64,000 nucleotides of DNA from NCBI GenBank assembly GCA_021773395.1, contig JAJFKB010000003.1:62001-126000 (forward strand), given 5' to 3'. The notes below the pieces were generated by a model. It searched no databases. It had not been told where the DNA came from and worked only from the letters and a program-made list of their open reading frames with translations. A program made the position numbers and the translations under genes. Origin of the DNA: Gammaproteobacteria bacterium (GTDB lineage: Bacteria > Pseudomonadota > Gammaproteobacteria > Pseudomonadales > IMCC2047). Shown here in pieces: positions 47,280 through 57,139 of the stretch. How positions within the stretch are numbered: the first letter of the stretch is position 1; the number at the start of each line of letters is the position of its first letter.

Positions 47280-48100
47280 GAAAGCTGACTCCTTATTTGT
47301 TCTATGACTGGCTGCGTTTTTGGCCGCACACCACGCCATAAGTAAAACGACTCCGCAGCCTGCTCGACCAGCATGCCCAGGCCATCCGGCGCTTTAGCTG
47401 CGCCCTGCTCTTTCGCCCATTGACAAAACACTGTGTCTGCCACGCTGTACATCATATCGTAGCACCAGGCGTTGGCAGCCAGCAGGTGCTGCGGCAAGGG
47501 TGGCAGTTCACCCTGCAGACTGGCGGCGGTGCCATTGATTACCAGGTCAAACTGTTGCCCATCAAGCGCGTCAAATCCACAGCCCTCCACCATTGTTGGT
47601 CCTTGAAACAGCTCAGCCAACTGCACCGCCTTGGCGAGAGTACGATTGGCGATGACCAGCGTTTTCGGCTGCTGCTCAAGAATGGGGCCCAGTACTCCAC
47701 GCACAGCGCCACCGGCTCCCAGCACCAGCACTCGCTTGTCTTCTATTTGACCGCCGTGATTATTCAGTATATCGTTGACCAACCCCAAGCCGTCAGTATT
47801 CTCACCCAGCAGCTGACTCTGGTCCGTCATCATGAGTGTATTCACCGAACCTGCCTGTAGCGCCCGCTCGGTATGCTGATCTGCGAGTTGCCAGGCCTGC
47901 AATTTGAAGGGAACAGTCACATTCAGGCCCTTTCCGCCCCCACCAAAAAACTGTTGTGCCTGGACTGAAAAGCCATCGATAGGCGCCAACAGCGCTTCAT
48001 AACAGATATCCTGCCCAGTCTGTTTCGCAAAGGCGCTATGAATCTGAGGTGATTTACTGTGCGCGATCGGATTACCCATCACGGCATAACGGTCAGTCAC
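47276..48100 (-). CDS. aroE: shikimate dehydrogenase
   Basis: A 274-residue NADP-dependent enzyme of aromatic amino acid synthesis. Substrate-site residues lie in YAVMGNPIAHSKSPQIH (4-20) and in LNVTVPFK (about 59-66), where the Lys is catalytic. The NADP fold has GAGGAVRGVLGP (about 127-138). It sits 3 bases after hemF and overlaps the next gene, an order also found in Pseudomonas (tsaC-hemF-aroE). Confidence 0.97.
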   Translation of the reverse strand: MTDRYAVMGNPIAHSKSPQIHSAFAKQTGQDICYEALLAPIDGFSVQAQQFFGGGGKGLNVTVPFKLQAWQLADQHTERALQAGSVNTLMMTDQSQLLGENTDGLGLVNDILNNHGGQIEDKRVLVLGAGGAVRGVLGPILEQQPKTLVIANRTLAKAVQLAELFQGPTMVEGCGFDALDGQQFDLVINGTAASLQGELPPLPQHLLAANAWCYDMMYSVADTVFCQWAKEQGAAKAPDGLGMLVEQAAESFYLWRGVRPKTQPVIEQIRSQLS

Positions 48101-48103
48101 GCT

Positions 48104-49069
<966 letters not shown>

Positions 49070-49090
49070 CTATTGACACAATTATCACTT

Positions 49091-49648
49091 TTACCCCTGA
49101 CGCAGCGGGCGGCCAGTGGTGAGCTCCATAATGGGAGACGCCTGTTGTGCTCCGGCTGTTTCGCCACACAGCACATAGTCCAGGTTATCCTTAAAATAAC
49201 GAGCGACCTGCAGCCTGTTTCGCGCGGCAGGATACCCCGTTAGATTTGCCGACGTTGAGACCAGTGGGCCACCGAATGCCCAACACAACTGCTGGACTAA
49301 CGAGTAAGCACTTACTCTGAGCGCAACACCTGAATGATCGCCCCTAATCCACGAAGGCGCCTTTTCATTATCGGGTACTATCCAGGTTTGAAAGCCTGGC
49401 CAGGACGCTTCAAGTTGCTTTCGCTGCTTAAGGTCCAGCGACTCAATATAAGGTGCCACCTGCGCCAGATCAGCGGCCACAAGAATAAGCCCCTTGTCCA
49501 GCGGACGTTGTTTTAACGCGAGCAAGCGCGCTACGGCTTTGGCATTATTTGGATCACAACCGAGACCCCACACCGCTTCTGTCGGATAAGCAATAACGCC
49601 TCCGTGTCGCAGTACCGTTGCTGCAAATTTTATTTGCCAGATACTCAT
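49091..49648 (-). CDS. tsaC: threonylcarbamoyl-AMP synthase
   Basis: A 185-residue YrdC-domain protein that makes threonylcarbamoyl-adenylate for the t6A37 modification of ANN-decoding tRNAs. Conserved segments are IAYPTEAVWGLGCDP (19-33), ALKQRPLDKGLILVA and GVALRVSAY. The short length, without a Sua5 domain, fits TsaC. It follows purE by 13 bases and precedes hemF by 81. Confidence 0.95.
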   Translation of the reverse strand: MSIWQIKFAATVLRHGGVIAYPTEAVWGLGCDPNNAKAVARLLALKQRPLDKGLILVAADLAQVAPYIESLDLKQRKQLEASWPGFQTWIVPDNEKAPSWIRGDHSGVALRVSAYSLVQQLCWAFGGPLVSTSANLTGYPAARNRLQVARYFKDNLDYVLCGETAGAQQASPIMELTTGRPLRQG

Positions 49649-49661
49649 TTAACGATGAGGC

Positions 49662-50171
49662 TCATTGACTGGCAAGTTGCTCCTGCAACGCCGCATCTTT
49701 TTCCAGCACAGCCTGCATGTTGGCAGCACGCTCTTCCTTTAAACGATCTGCAAGCACTTCATCTTTGGTCGCCAGAATCTGAGCCGCCAGATACGCAGCA
49801 TTTTTAGCTCCCGCTTTACCAATCGCAACGCTAGCCACGGGAATTCCACCCGGCATTTGAACGGTAGAGAGCAACGCATCCATTCCGCCTAAACCACCCG
49901 ATTCAATGGGCACACCTATTACCGGCTTAAGCGTCAGCGCTGCTACCGCTCCTGCCAAATGCGCGGCCATTCCGGCCGCCGCTATAAAGGCGACACAGCC
50001 TCGAGCATCGGCATCCTTGACATAATTGTGCGTTGCATCTGGCGTACGATGCGCAGAAGTGATTTTAGCCTCAAACTCAATTTCCAGTTTTTTAAGTACA
50101 TCGATTGCGGCCTGCATAACGGGCAGATCGGAATCAGATCCCATAAGGATGGCGACGAACGGTGTTGACAT
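49662..50171 (-). CDS. purE: N5-carboxyaminoimidazole ribonucleotide mutase
   Basis: A 169-residue class I PurE. The active-site motifs are GSDSDLPVM (11-19), SAHRTPD (39-45) with the catalytic His, and AGMAAHLAG (about 66-74). It rearranges N5-CAIR to CAIR in purine synthesis. A purK partner is not adjacent here. It heads the minus-strand tsaC-hemF-aroE group, which is not its most common place. Confidence 0.96.
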   Translation of the reverse strand: MSTPFVAILMGSDSDLPVMQAAIDVLKKLEIEFEAKITSAHRTPDATHNYVKDADARGCVAFIAAAGMAAHLAGAVAALTLKPVIGVPIESGGLGGMDALLSTVQMPGGIPVASVAIGKAGAKNAAYLAAQILATKDEVLADRLKEERAANMQAVLEKDAALQEQLASQ

Positions 50172-50402
50172 GACAGGGCAGCCTCACATAGTAAAAAGAG
50201 GGCGAACGGTACCCCAGAGTGCTTTAAGTTTCAAGTACTGTAGAACCACTCAAATCATATTACCCTATCGTTGATACCTGACATAAAAATATGCATCCGA
50301 TTTACCTTCATGATAGATTCTGTTGTCTATACTCAAATATGTATTGCACACACCCGGCTCTTAAAGCCCATTTAGATCAATTAATAGGGAGAATTTCAGA
50401 CG

Positions 50403-50897
50403 ATGTTTGATAAAAAGAGACAAGACGAGACACCCAAAAATGACTATGCCCCCGTTCGGGAACCCAGCACCCCAAGTGCTCCTGCTAGCGGCAGACAGGC
50501 ACTTATAGGCTCAACCATTAATATCAAGGGTGATATTAGCGGTGACGAAAACCTTGTTATAGACGGCAAAGTGGAAGGTAGTATTGAAATGGGCACAAAA
50601 GAAGTGACCATTGGCCGCAGCGGCCGGGTTTCGGCTAACGTGCAAGCGAACGTCATACGCATTGAAGGTGAAGTGCAGGGCGATATCTCGGGCAATGAGA
50701 AGGTAATTATCTCCAAGACAGGCAATGTTCAGGGCAACATTATCGCTCCTCGCGTGACGCTGGAAGATGGTGCTAAGTTTAAGGGCAGTATTGATATGGA
50801 TCCTGCTGTCTCAACGCCGGTAACCCCCATAAAACCAATGAATTTAACAGGTTCTCAAAAAAATGAGTCCACAGACAGTGGCTCTAAGGGGAACTGA
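50403..50897 (+). CDS. bactofilin (polymer-forming cytoskeletal protein)
   Basis: A 164-residue bactofilin. The central DUF583 beta-helix (about 35-125) has repeats of I-x-G-x-(V/I)-x-G spacing. It is flanked by a disordered, charged N-terminus (KKRQDETPKNDYAPVREPS) and a Ser/Thr-rich C-terminus. Bactofilins polymerise without nucleotide on the membrane and guide cell-wall enzymes or appendages. GGGAGAA precedes the ATG. It is divergent from purE. Confidence 0.93.
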   Translation: MFDKKRQDETPKNDYAPVREPSTPSAPASGRQALIGSTINIKGDISGDENLVIDGKVEGSIEMGTKEVTIGRSGRVSANVQANVIRIEGEVQGDISGNEKVIISKTGNVQGNIIAPRVTLEDGAKFKGSIDMDPAVSTPVTPIKPMNLTGSQKNESTDSGSKGN

Positions 50898-50934
50898 TTA
50901 GCCGCTTTCATTCTCACAGCGAGCTTATTTTTTA

Positions 50935-51576
50935 GTGTTTTCCACAGCCAATCGCAGCAACCATGCGGCCCCTGGCGGGGCAGTCTCGACTTTTAAAAGT
51001 ACGCTATTCCCTGGGTTATTTGATCTTGAGTCACTGGAGGATGGGCGGCAACTGTCTGTTTTGGATCTTGGTCCAGCAGTATCGACAAGTATTAATTTTT
51101 TTGGCCATTATAAGTGCCACCTGCATATTCTGGATCTGTTCTCAGAACCGATCATTACACAGCAACCGTTGTTAACGGACGATGAGCTGGACACCCAGCT
51201 CTCGAATATTTTTAGCTTTCCCGAAAGCACCCGTTTTGACGTTTGCTTATTCTGGGACCTGTTTAACTACCTGGATAAGCCGGCCATCACGACCTTTAAC
51301 AGGCTACTTGCACCCTATTTGCACCCCGAAACAAAAGCCCATTGCTTTGGATTGCTTAAGACAAATACGCCTCTTGCTTTTCAGCAGTACGGTATTCTGC
51401 AACCCGACAGCCTGAGCGTAACTTCACGTTCAGATCCTGCACCGGTTTTGTACCCTCATCCTCAGGCTGCACTTAAGGGGCTATTAAGCAGTTTTAACAC
51501 GACCCGGACCATGCTGCTTGGTGACGGCAGGCTGGAAATGCTGCTGCAATCCAGGGCTGCCAAGGGTTCGGCCTAG
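50935..51576 (+). CDS. methyltransferase-like hypothetical protein
   Basis: A 213-residue protein with a possible SAM-binding motif I in LSVLDLGPAVSTSINFFG and a later FDVCLFWDLFNYLDKP segment resembling the post-motif of Rossmann methyltransferases. The Gly-rich loop is degenerate (D-L-G-P-A-V), so it could be an inactive or atypical member. The best start is GTG 50935, 37 bases after bactofilin, with no strong ribosome site. Its end overlaps the convergent dprA gene by 4 bases. I am unsure of its function. Confidence 0.65.
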   Translation: MFSTANRSNHAAPGGAVSTFKSTLFPGLFDLESLEDGRQLSVLDLGPAVSTSINFFGHYKCHLHILDLFSEPIITQQPLLTDDELDTQLSNIFSFPESTRFDVCLFWDLFNYLDKPAITTFNRLLAPYLHPETKAHCFGLLKTNTPLAFQQYGILQPDSLSVTSRSDPAPVLYPHPQAALKGLLSSFNTTRTMLLGDGRLEMLLQSRAAKGSA

Positions 51577-52706
51577 GCAATACGGATGTAACCCCCGGAT
51601 ACCGGCTGCACATAGCGTTCCAGCTCTAAACGCATCAAAGCCTGGATTAATTTACTTACCGGAAGTCGCGTTCTTTCCACCAATAGATCCATCGGCGTTA
51701 CCTCATATCCCACCTGAGCGAGTACCTGCTCGGTTTCACCATCCAGCATCAGCGTTGCAGGCTCTGTTTCACTAAGACTCAATATGCTAACGGGCGCAAC
51801 CAGCTGCGGAGCTATTTCCTCCAATATGTCGTCAATCGACTCAACCAGTTTTACTCCCTGACGTATTAACTCATGGCAACCTTTAGATAAGGGATTGTGA
51901 ATCGAGCCGGGAATGGCAAATACTTCGCGGCCTTGCTCCATTGCAAATCTTGCGGTAATCAATGAGCCACTTTTTACAGCAGCCTCCACCACTAGAACAC
52001 CCAAACACAAGCCGCTGATGATACGGTTACGCTGTGGAAAGTGGGCCGGTCTCGGCTGACTACTCAAAGGAAACTCTGTGACCAGCGCACCTTGATGAGT
52101 CATTTTTTGGGCAAGCTCTTTATGTCTACGCGGATAGATACGATCAGCGCCAGTGGCCATCACTGCGACAGTTGGCTGGCTCACTTCCAGCGCACCCCGG
52201 TGGCTGGCCCCGTCTATGCCCAAAGCTAACCCACTGGTAACAACGAGGCCAAGCGTCCCCAACTGTCTAGCAAAAACCCGGGCGGTCTCTAGACCTGTCG
52301 CGCTGGCATTACGACTACCCACTATTGCGATTTGCGGTGCCTGTAAAAGTGCGGGCGAACCCCTGACAAACAGCAGCAAAGGCGGCACAGCAATCTGCCT
52401 TAATCGATCCGGGTAACAGTGATGATTCAGTGAAAGGATTGTGCAGTCGGGCTTTTGCGCCCATTGCAGCGAACGCGAGATCTGCTGCCCTAATTCGCTA
52501 GCGCCAGCATGAAGACGGTAGTCGGAAAACGCTTTTTGAACGGGGGCTGTTATACCTGCATCCTTCCAGTGGGCTGCAGATGCGGCCAGTATTTTTTCAG
52601 CACTACCAAAGTGACTTAACAGGGCATGTTTGCGTTTAAGTGATAGCTGTGGCGCGTGAAAAAGGGCCAGCCATGGCCCTAATTCCTCTTCCTGAGGGTT
52701 GTTCAT
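51573..52706 (-). CDS. dprA: DNA-processing protein DprA
   Basis: A 377-residue DprA/Smf. It has an N-terminal SAM-like region, a Rossmann core with GSRNASATGLETARVFARQL (about 130-149), SGLALGIDGASHRGALE and the FPQRNRIISGL stretch, then a C-terminal winged helix (about 310-375). DprA loads RecA on incoming single strands during natural transformation. Synteny with lysM and def-fmt matches other gammaproteobacteria. Upstream, 52707-52861 holds no gene. Confidence 0.96.
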   Translation of the reverse strand: MNNPQEEELGPWLALFHAPQLSLKRKHALLSHFGSAEKILAASAAHWKDAGITAPVQKAFSDYRLHAGASELGQQISRSLQWAQKPDCTILSLNHHCYPDRLRQIAVPPLLLFVRGSPALLQAPQIAIVGSRNASATGLETARVFARQLGTLGLVVTSGLALGIDGASHRGALEVSQPTVAVMATGADRIYPRRHKELAQKMTHQGALVTEFPLSSQPRPAHFPQRNRIISGLCLGVLVVEAAVKSGSLITARFAMEQGREVFAIPGSIHNPLSKGCHELIRQGVKLVESIDDILEEIAPQLVAPVSILSLSETEPATLMLDGETEQVLAQVGYEVTPMDLLVERTRLPVSKLIQALMRLELERYVQPVSGGYIRIA

Positions 52707-52861
52707 TGATCATCCTTGATGCTTATACTGAAAACTAGTGGGCCAGGACAGAAGGCCAGGAATCTGTCGGGCTTAGGTGCTCGTAGCCAGGAAAAGTCCG
52801 ATTTGATACACATTTTTCGATCATTTGAGGCGAATAATTCGCTATTTAACAAAAATGATCT

Positions 52862-52889
52862 AAAAAATGCCTATATGCGGCTTTTCCGC
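52862..52889 (-). terminator. candidate terminator downstream of the lysM gene
   Basis: On the minus strand TGCGG and CCGCA (52889-52875) form a short 5-bp stem with loop AAAAG, then TATAGGCATTTTTT. The T-run is six bases downstream of the stem, so this is weak. Confidence 0.35.
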
Positions 52890-52922
52890 AATAAATTACT
52901 CCTAAATCAAACGGGCCCTTCC

Positions 52923-53972
52923 TTAGGGGTTTCTCAACTCATCCATAACCGCCAAAGGTCGTTGCGCCTTGAGCACCAGTCCATAACTCATTTTTTCAAA
53001 TACCCGAAAAACCATCAGGATACCCGCTCGCTCTGACGGCAACCGCACCACGTCTTTACGCAGTCGGTCCTTAACGGTGCCGCTGCTATGGTAAATCGCC
53101 ATCACATTGCCGATCTCAATATTTTCGCGTGCGCCCCGGTTAATGGCAACCACATCGAACTGCCCGACTTGGCTCACACCACCCAGTACGGCAATAATCT
53201 TACCGCTAACTTCCTGCTCAGGAGTGCTGGGGAAAAAGGTGGGAATAACTTTAGCTTCTTCGGTAGGCAATAACCGATCTTGAAGCCGCACCTCTTCATT
53301 GCTGGCTGACAACCGCATAGTGGAAATATCGTCTTCTTTTTCAATGATTTTCCCAAGCCCGATTTCAAGCGCTTCAACACCCAACTCTTCCCCCGTGTCA
53401 GGATCAACGTAGCGGGTCGATGGTCTATAGACGCCATAGGAGGAATACAGCTTAATACCGCCGTCCAAGTGATCTCTGGCATATAGCTTATCGCCGTTCC
53501 CAGAAACAATTCGTCCCTCATGGCCTGAAATTACATAGGAAGCATCTGAAAGCAATTGTCGTGTGACCACTCGACTACGGTTGAGAAAAGCGTCAACCGC
53601 ATCCAGTGGAATTGCTGGAATAACCGTATCCAACGGTTCAACTCTTGTTGTTGGCGAGAGTTTAACTGTTCGACTGCCATCACCTCGCTGCAGAACCAAC
53701 CTGGGTTTACCATCAAGGTAAACCAGACTGATCACATCGCCCGGAAAAATCAGGTGAGGATTCTCAATCTGAGGATTAACTTGCCATATTTCAGGCCACA
53801 TCCAGGGCGTTCTCAAAAACGTTTCAGAAATCCCCCAGAGTGTATCTCCCTTTTTAACGACATATCTATCCGGGTGGTCGAGTCGCAGCGGGCTAGTGCC
53901 TTCGTGGTGTTCTGCATAGGCAAAAACCGACATCAAAATAACACTCAGGAACCCAAAAAGCGCTTTCCTCAT
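52923..53972 (-). CDS. LysM-domain exported protein
   Basis: A 349-residue exported protein. It has a signal peptide (MRKALFGFLSVILMSVFAYA), then a LysM peptidoglycan-binding domain (about 33-83) with YVVKKGDTLWGISETFLRTP and PGDVISL, and a long uncharacterised C-terminal domain of about 250 residues. Homologues occupy the same place beside dprA and def in Pseudomonas. It probably binds peptidoglycan in the periplasm; the C-terminal role is unknown. Confidence 0.93.
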   Translation of the reverse strand: MRKALFGFLSVILMSVFAYAEHHEGTSPLRLDHPDRYVVKKGDTLWGISETFLRTPWMWPEIWQVNPQIENPHLIFPGDVISLVYLDGKPRLVLQRGDGSRTVKLSPTTRVEPLDTVIPAIPLDAVDAFLNRSRVVTRQLLSDASYVISGHEGRIVSGNGDKLYARDHLDGGIKLYSSYGVYRPSTRYVDPDTGEELGVEALEIGLGKIIEKEDDISTMRLSASNEEVRLQDRLLPTEEAKVIPTFFPSTPEQEVSGKIIAVLGGVSQVGQFDVVAINRGARENIEIGNVMAIYHSSGTVKDRLRKDVVRLPSERAGILMVFRVFEKMSYGLVLKAQRPLAVMDELRNP

Positions 53973-54313
53973 GGCTTTAATCCTTAAATTTCGGGTAGTT
54001 AAACACCGTTTAGTTACTCTGTATAATAGAACAAAAATACAACTATGCCTGAAAAATATAGATTTTAAAGCAGTTTATCGCCATAAATTTCCATACGCGT
54101 GTGTTCGATACAATAGAATTAACGCCTGTGATGATTAAGTGCCCCTATAAAATCTGCCCAAATGCGCCAAAAACGCATGCTATATAGCTGTTTCGAAGGC
54201 TACCCTGTTTGACAACAATGAAAGCAACCCGCAAGAGAGATAAATTTTGTAATAGGTGCACATTATAGTATCTTGACGCATGACTAACCACGATCGGAGT
54301 TCCCAGATTCACA
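53973..54313. other. intergenic region, lysM / def divergence
   Basis: About 340 bases between divergent genes, AT-rich and without a gene. It must hold both promoters. A TTGACA at 54209-54214 is present but lacks a -10 at normal spacing. No clear operator or attenuator is seen. Confidence 0.5.
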
Positions 54314-54820
54314 ATGGCTTTACTGAACATCCTTAAATTCCCTGACCCCAGATTACGCAAAGTAGCCCAGCCTATCGAATTCGTTGATGATAGTATCGAA
54401 GAGCTTGCAGAGGATATGCTGGAAACGATGTACGCAGCACCCGGAATCGGACTGGCAGCTACTCAGGTTAATGTACAAAAAAGACTAGTAGTGATGGATA
54501 TTTCGGAAGAAAAAGACACTCCCTTGGTATTTATTAATCCGGAAATAGAAATCGTTGGTGACAGCTTCGAGGAGATGGAAGAGGGGTGCCTGTCCGTACC
54601 CGGTTTTTTTGAACCGGTTAATCGGCCAGATCATGTGATTATCCGCGCACTGAATAAAAGTGGCGAACCCATTCAATTGGAAGACCAGGGACTTCTGGCG
54701 GTATGTATCCAACATGAAATAGACCATCTCGATGGCAAGCTGTTTGTCGACTATCTGTCTCCCTTAAAGAGACAACGTATTCGCAAAAAGCTTGAGAAAC
54801 AACAACGCATGCAGCTTTGA
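54314..54820 (+). CDS. def: peptide deformylase
   Basis: A 168-residue metallohydrolase that removes the N-formyl group from new proteins. All three active-site motifs are present: GIGLAATQV (about 45-53), EEGCLSVPG (about 93-101, Cys ligand) and QHEIDHLDG (about 136-144, two His ligands and catalytic Glu). It starts the conserved def-fmt-rsmB-trkA operon and ends in the usual basic tail. Confidence 0.98.
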   Translation: MALLNILKFPDPRLRKVAQPIEFVDDSIEELAEDMLETMYAAPGIGLAATQVNVQKRLVVMDISEEKDTPLVFINPEIEIVGDSFEEMEEGCLSVPGFFEPVNRPDHVIIRALNKSGEPIQLEDQGLLAVCIQHEIDHLDGKLFVDYLSPLKRQRIRKKLEKQQRMQL

Positions 54821-54853
54821 CGGCTCACTGCTAACCCCCCAAGAAATATCTTT

Positions 54854-55816
54854 ATGTCATCATCTCGTTCGTTACGTATTGTTTTTGCAGGTACGCCCGA
54901 TTTTGCTGCCGCCAGCCTAGGGGCTTTACTCGGCAGTCAGCATCAGGTTATAGCCGTTTACACACAGCCGGATCGACCGGCCGGTCGCGGTCGCAAGTTA
55001 TCCGCAAGTCCGGTGAAGCAGCTCGCGCTTGAACAGGAAATTCCGGTACTGCAACCCGCCAGCCTTAAGAATGGTATCGAACAACAGAAGCTCGCAGAAC
55101 TTCGTCCGGACCTGATAGTGGTCGCCGCTTACGGCCTTATACTGCCCCCCCTGGTGCTGACAATCCCGAAATTTGGCTGTATTAATGTGCATGCCTCTTT
55201 ACTACCAAGGTGGCGGGGAGCCGCACCCATTCAACATGCGATTTTAGCTGGAGACGAAGAAACCGGTATTACCATCATGCAGATGGATGCCGGTCTGGAC
55301 ACGGGTGATATGCTGCATCGATTGAGCTGCACAATAGGACCTCAGGACACAGGCAGTTCCCTGCATGATCGACTGGCAACTCTTGGGGCTGAAGCTTTGC
55401 TGGAAACTCTATCCGACCTGGATGCTTTTCAGGCAAACAAACTTCCTCAGGACAGTAAGTTGGCGAACTACGCGCACAAGCTTGAAAAACAGCAGGCCCT
55501 TTTGGACTGGGCGCGTCCAGCAATCGAACTGGAGCGGCAAGTCCGTGCATTTAATGCCTGGCCTGTTGCGTACAGCCATTTAGGTGAACAACGGATACGA
55601 ATTTGGCAGGCAACCGCAATGGCACAACAAAGCGAAGCGGCTCCTGGGACCATTATTAAAAGCGATCCAAATATTCTCCGTATCGCCTGTGGCGAAGATC
55701 AGCTAAATCTAGAGGTTATTCAACTCGCGGGAGCAAAAGCATTGCCCGTCGCAGAGGTATTGAAAGCAAAAGGCGCGTGGTTTGCCCCCGGTAATACTTT
55801 CGATAGTCCCGCATGA
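54854..55816 (+). CDS. fmt: methionyl-tRNA formyltransferase
   Basis: A 320-residue enzyme that formylates initiator Met-tRNA. The N-terminal formyltransferase domain shows FAGTPDFAA (10-18) and the catalytic NVHASLLPRWRGAAPIQ (about 110-126). The C-terminal OB-fold tRNA-binding part follows from about residue 210. It is 33 bases after def and overlaps rsmB by 4 bases (ATGA). Confidence 0.98.
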   Translation: MSSSRSLRIVFAGTPDFAAASLGALLGSQHQVIAVYTQPDRPAGRGRKLSASPVKQLALEQEIPVLQPASLKNGIEQQKLAELRPDLIVVAAYGLILPPLVLTIPKFGCINVHASLLPRWRGAAPIQHAILAGDEETGITIMQMDAGLDTGDMLHRLSCTIGPQDTGSSLHDRLATLGAEALLETLSDLDAFQANKLPQDSKLANYAHKLEKQQALLDWARPAIELERQVRAFNAWPVAYSHLGEQRIRIWQATAMAQQSEAAPGTIIKSDPNILRIACGEDQLNLEVIQLAGAKALPVAEVLKAKGAWFAPGNTFDSPA

Positions 55817-57111
55817 TCAATATTAGAGCTGTCGCAGCGAAGGTTTTAGTCGAAATCGTGCAAAAAGGGAGTTCATTAAATGAACTCCTGCCATACCGCG
55901 ACGAATCTCTGACCACCGCGGACGAAGCGTTACTCCAGGAACTATGCTATGGCGTGTGTCGATGGCACTTTCGGCTGCAATATATTGCTCGACAATTGCT
56001 CAGCAAACCGCTGAAAGCCAAGGAAGCCGATATCCAAATTTTAGTCCTCCTGGGACTTTATCAGTTAGCCTATATGCGTACGCCCGCACATGCCGCCATC
56101 AATGAAACAGTCAATGCCACGAAAACTCTGGGTAAGCCTTGGGCAAAAGGTCTCGTGAATGCTGTATTGCGGCGTTTTCAGAGAGAACAGGAACAGCTTG
56201 CCGAGCGCTCATCAGCCTCACCTGACTTCAGCTATTCGCACCCCATTTGGTTATTGCGTCGCCTGCAACAAGCCTGGCCAGAGCATTGGCAAGCAATCAT
56301 CGCGGCTAATAATACGAAAGGGCCGATGACGCTGCGCGTCAATAGCCAAAGAATCAGTCGTGAAGGCTATCTGGAAAAGCTCGCTGAAAAGGGCATTGCC
56401 GCGCAGCCCTGTTCCTGGTCCGATCAGGGTATCACCCTCACACAGCCTCACCCGGTCACCGACTTACCGGATTTCGCTGAAGGGGCTGTTAGCGTTCAGG
56501 ATGAGGCTGCTCAGCTAGCTGCTGGCTTAATAGAGCTATCACCCGGTTTACGCATTTTAGATGCCTGCTCTGCACCCGGAGGAAAATGCTGCCATATGCT
56601 TGAGCAGGAACCTGCGATCAGAGACCTATGGGCTGTCGAACTGGTGGCTACACGACAAGAGAAACTTAAAGACAGTTTACAACGTCTTGGCTTGAAGGCT
56701 CATTTGGTAACCGCCGATATCACGGTTCCTGATAGCTGGTGGGACGGCGAGCCATTTGACCGCATACTACTGGATGCACCGTGCTCCGCCACAGGCGTAA
56801 TTCGCCGTCACCCTGACATAAAGTTGCTGCGCCGCAACGCGGATATTGATAAGCTTGCTGGACAACAACGACTGATGTTACAAAGGCTTTGGCCACTTCT
56901 AAAACCCGGGGGTCTTTTGCTGTATGCAACTTGCTCAGTATTGCCGGAAGAAAACGAACAGGTTATCTCTCGGTTTCTAACCGATACCCCTGATGCACAG
57001 GAGCAAAGTCTTAATGTCAGTTGGGGTGTTGCGGGGACTGTAGGACGTTATCTGCTGCCCACTATTGGGGGTTCAGACGGCTTTTACTTTGCCACTTTAA
57101 GCAAGGCTTGA
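55813..57111 (+). CDS. rsmB: 16S rRNA m5C967 methyltransferase
   Basis: A 432-residue RsmB (Sun/Fmu). An N-terminal NusB-like RNA-binding domain (1-140) is followed by a SAM methyltransferase domain with DACSAPGGKCCH (about 252-263), LDAPCSATGVIRRHPDI and the catalytic TCSVLPEENEQ (about 376-386). It methylates C967 of 16S rRNA. It is translationally coupled to fmt. Confidence 0.97.
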   Translation: MINIRAVAAKVLVEIVQKGSSLNELLPYRDESLTTADEALLQELCYGVCRWHFRLQYIARQLLSKPLKAKEADIQILVLLGLYQLAYMRTPAHAAINETVNATKTLGKPWAKGLVNAVLRRFQREQEQLAERSSASPDFSYSHPIWLLRRLQQAWPEHWQAIIAANNTKGPMTLRVNSQRISREGYLEKLAEKGIAAQPCSWSDQGITLTQPHPVTDLPDFAEGAVSVQDEAAQLAAGLIELSPGLRILDACSAPGGKCCHMLEQEPAIRDLWAVELVATRQEKLKDSLQRLGLKAHLVTADITVPDSWWDGEPFDRILLDAPCSATGVIRRHPDIKLLRRNADIDKLAGQQRLMLQRLWPLLKPGGLLLYATCSVLPEENEQVISRFLTDTPDAQEQSLNVSWGVAGTVGRYLLPTIGGSDGFYFATLSKA

Positions 57112-57139
57112 AAAACAGGCTGAAACAATAAATTAGCAT

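Noticed and set aside
54209-54246. TTGACA (54209) with TAAATT (54241) as the def promoter
   Set aside because: The spacer is 26 bases, too long for a sigma70 promoter.
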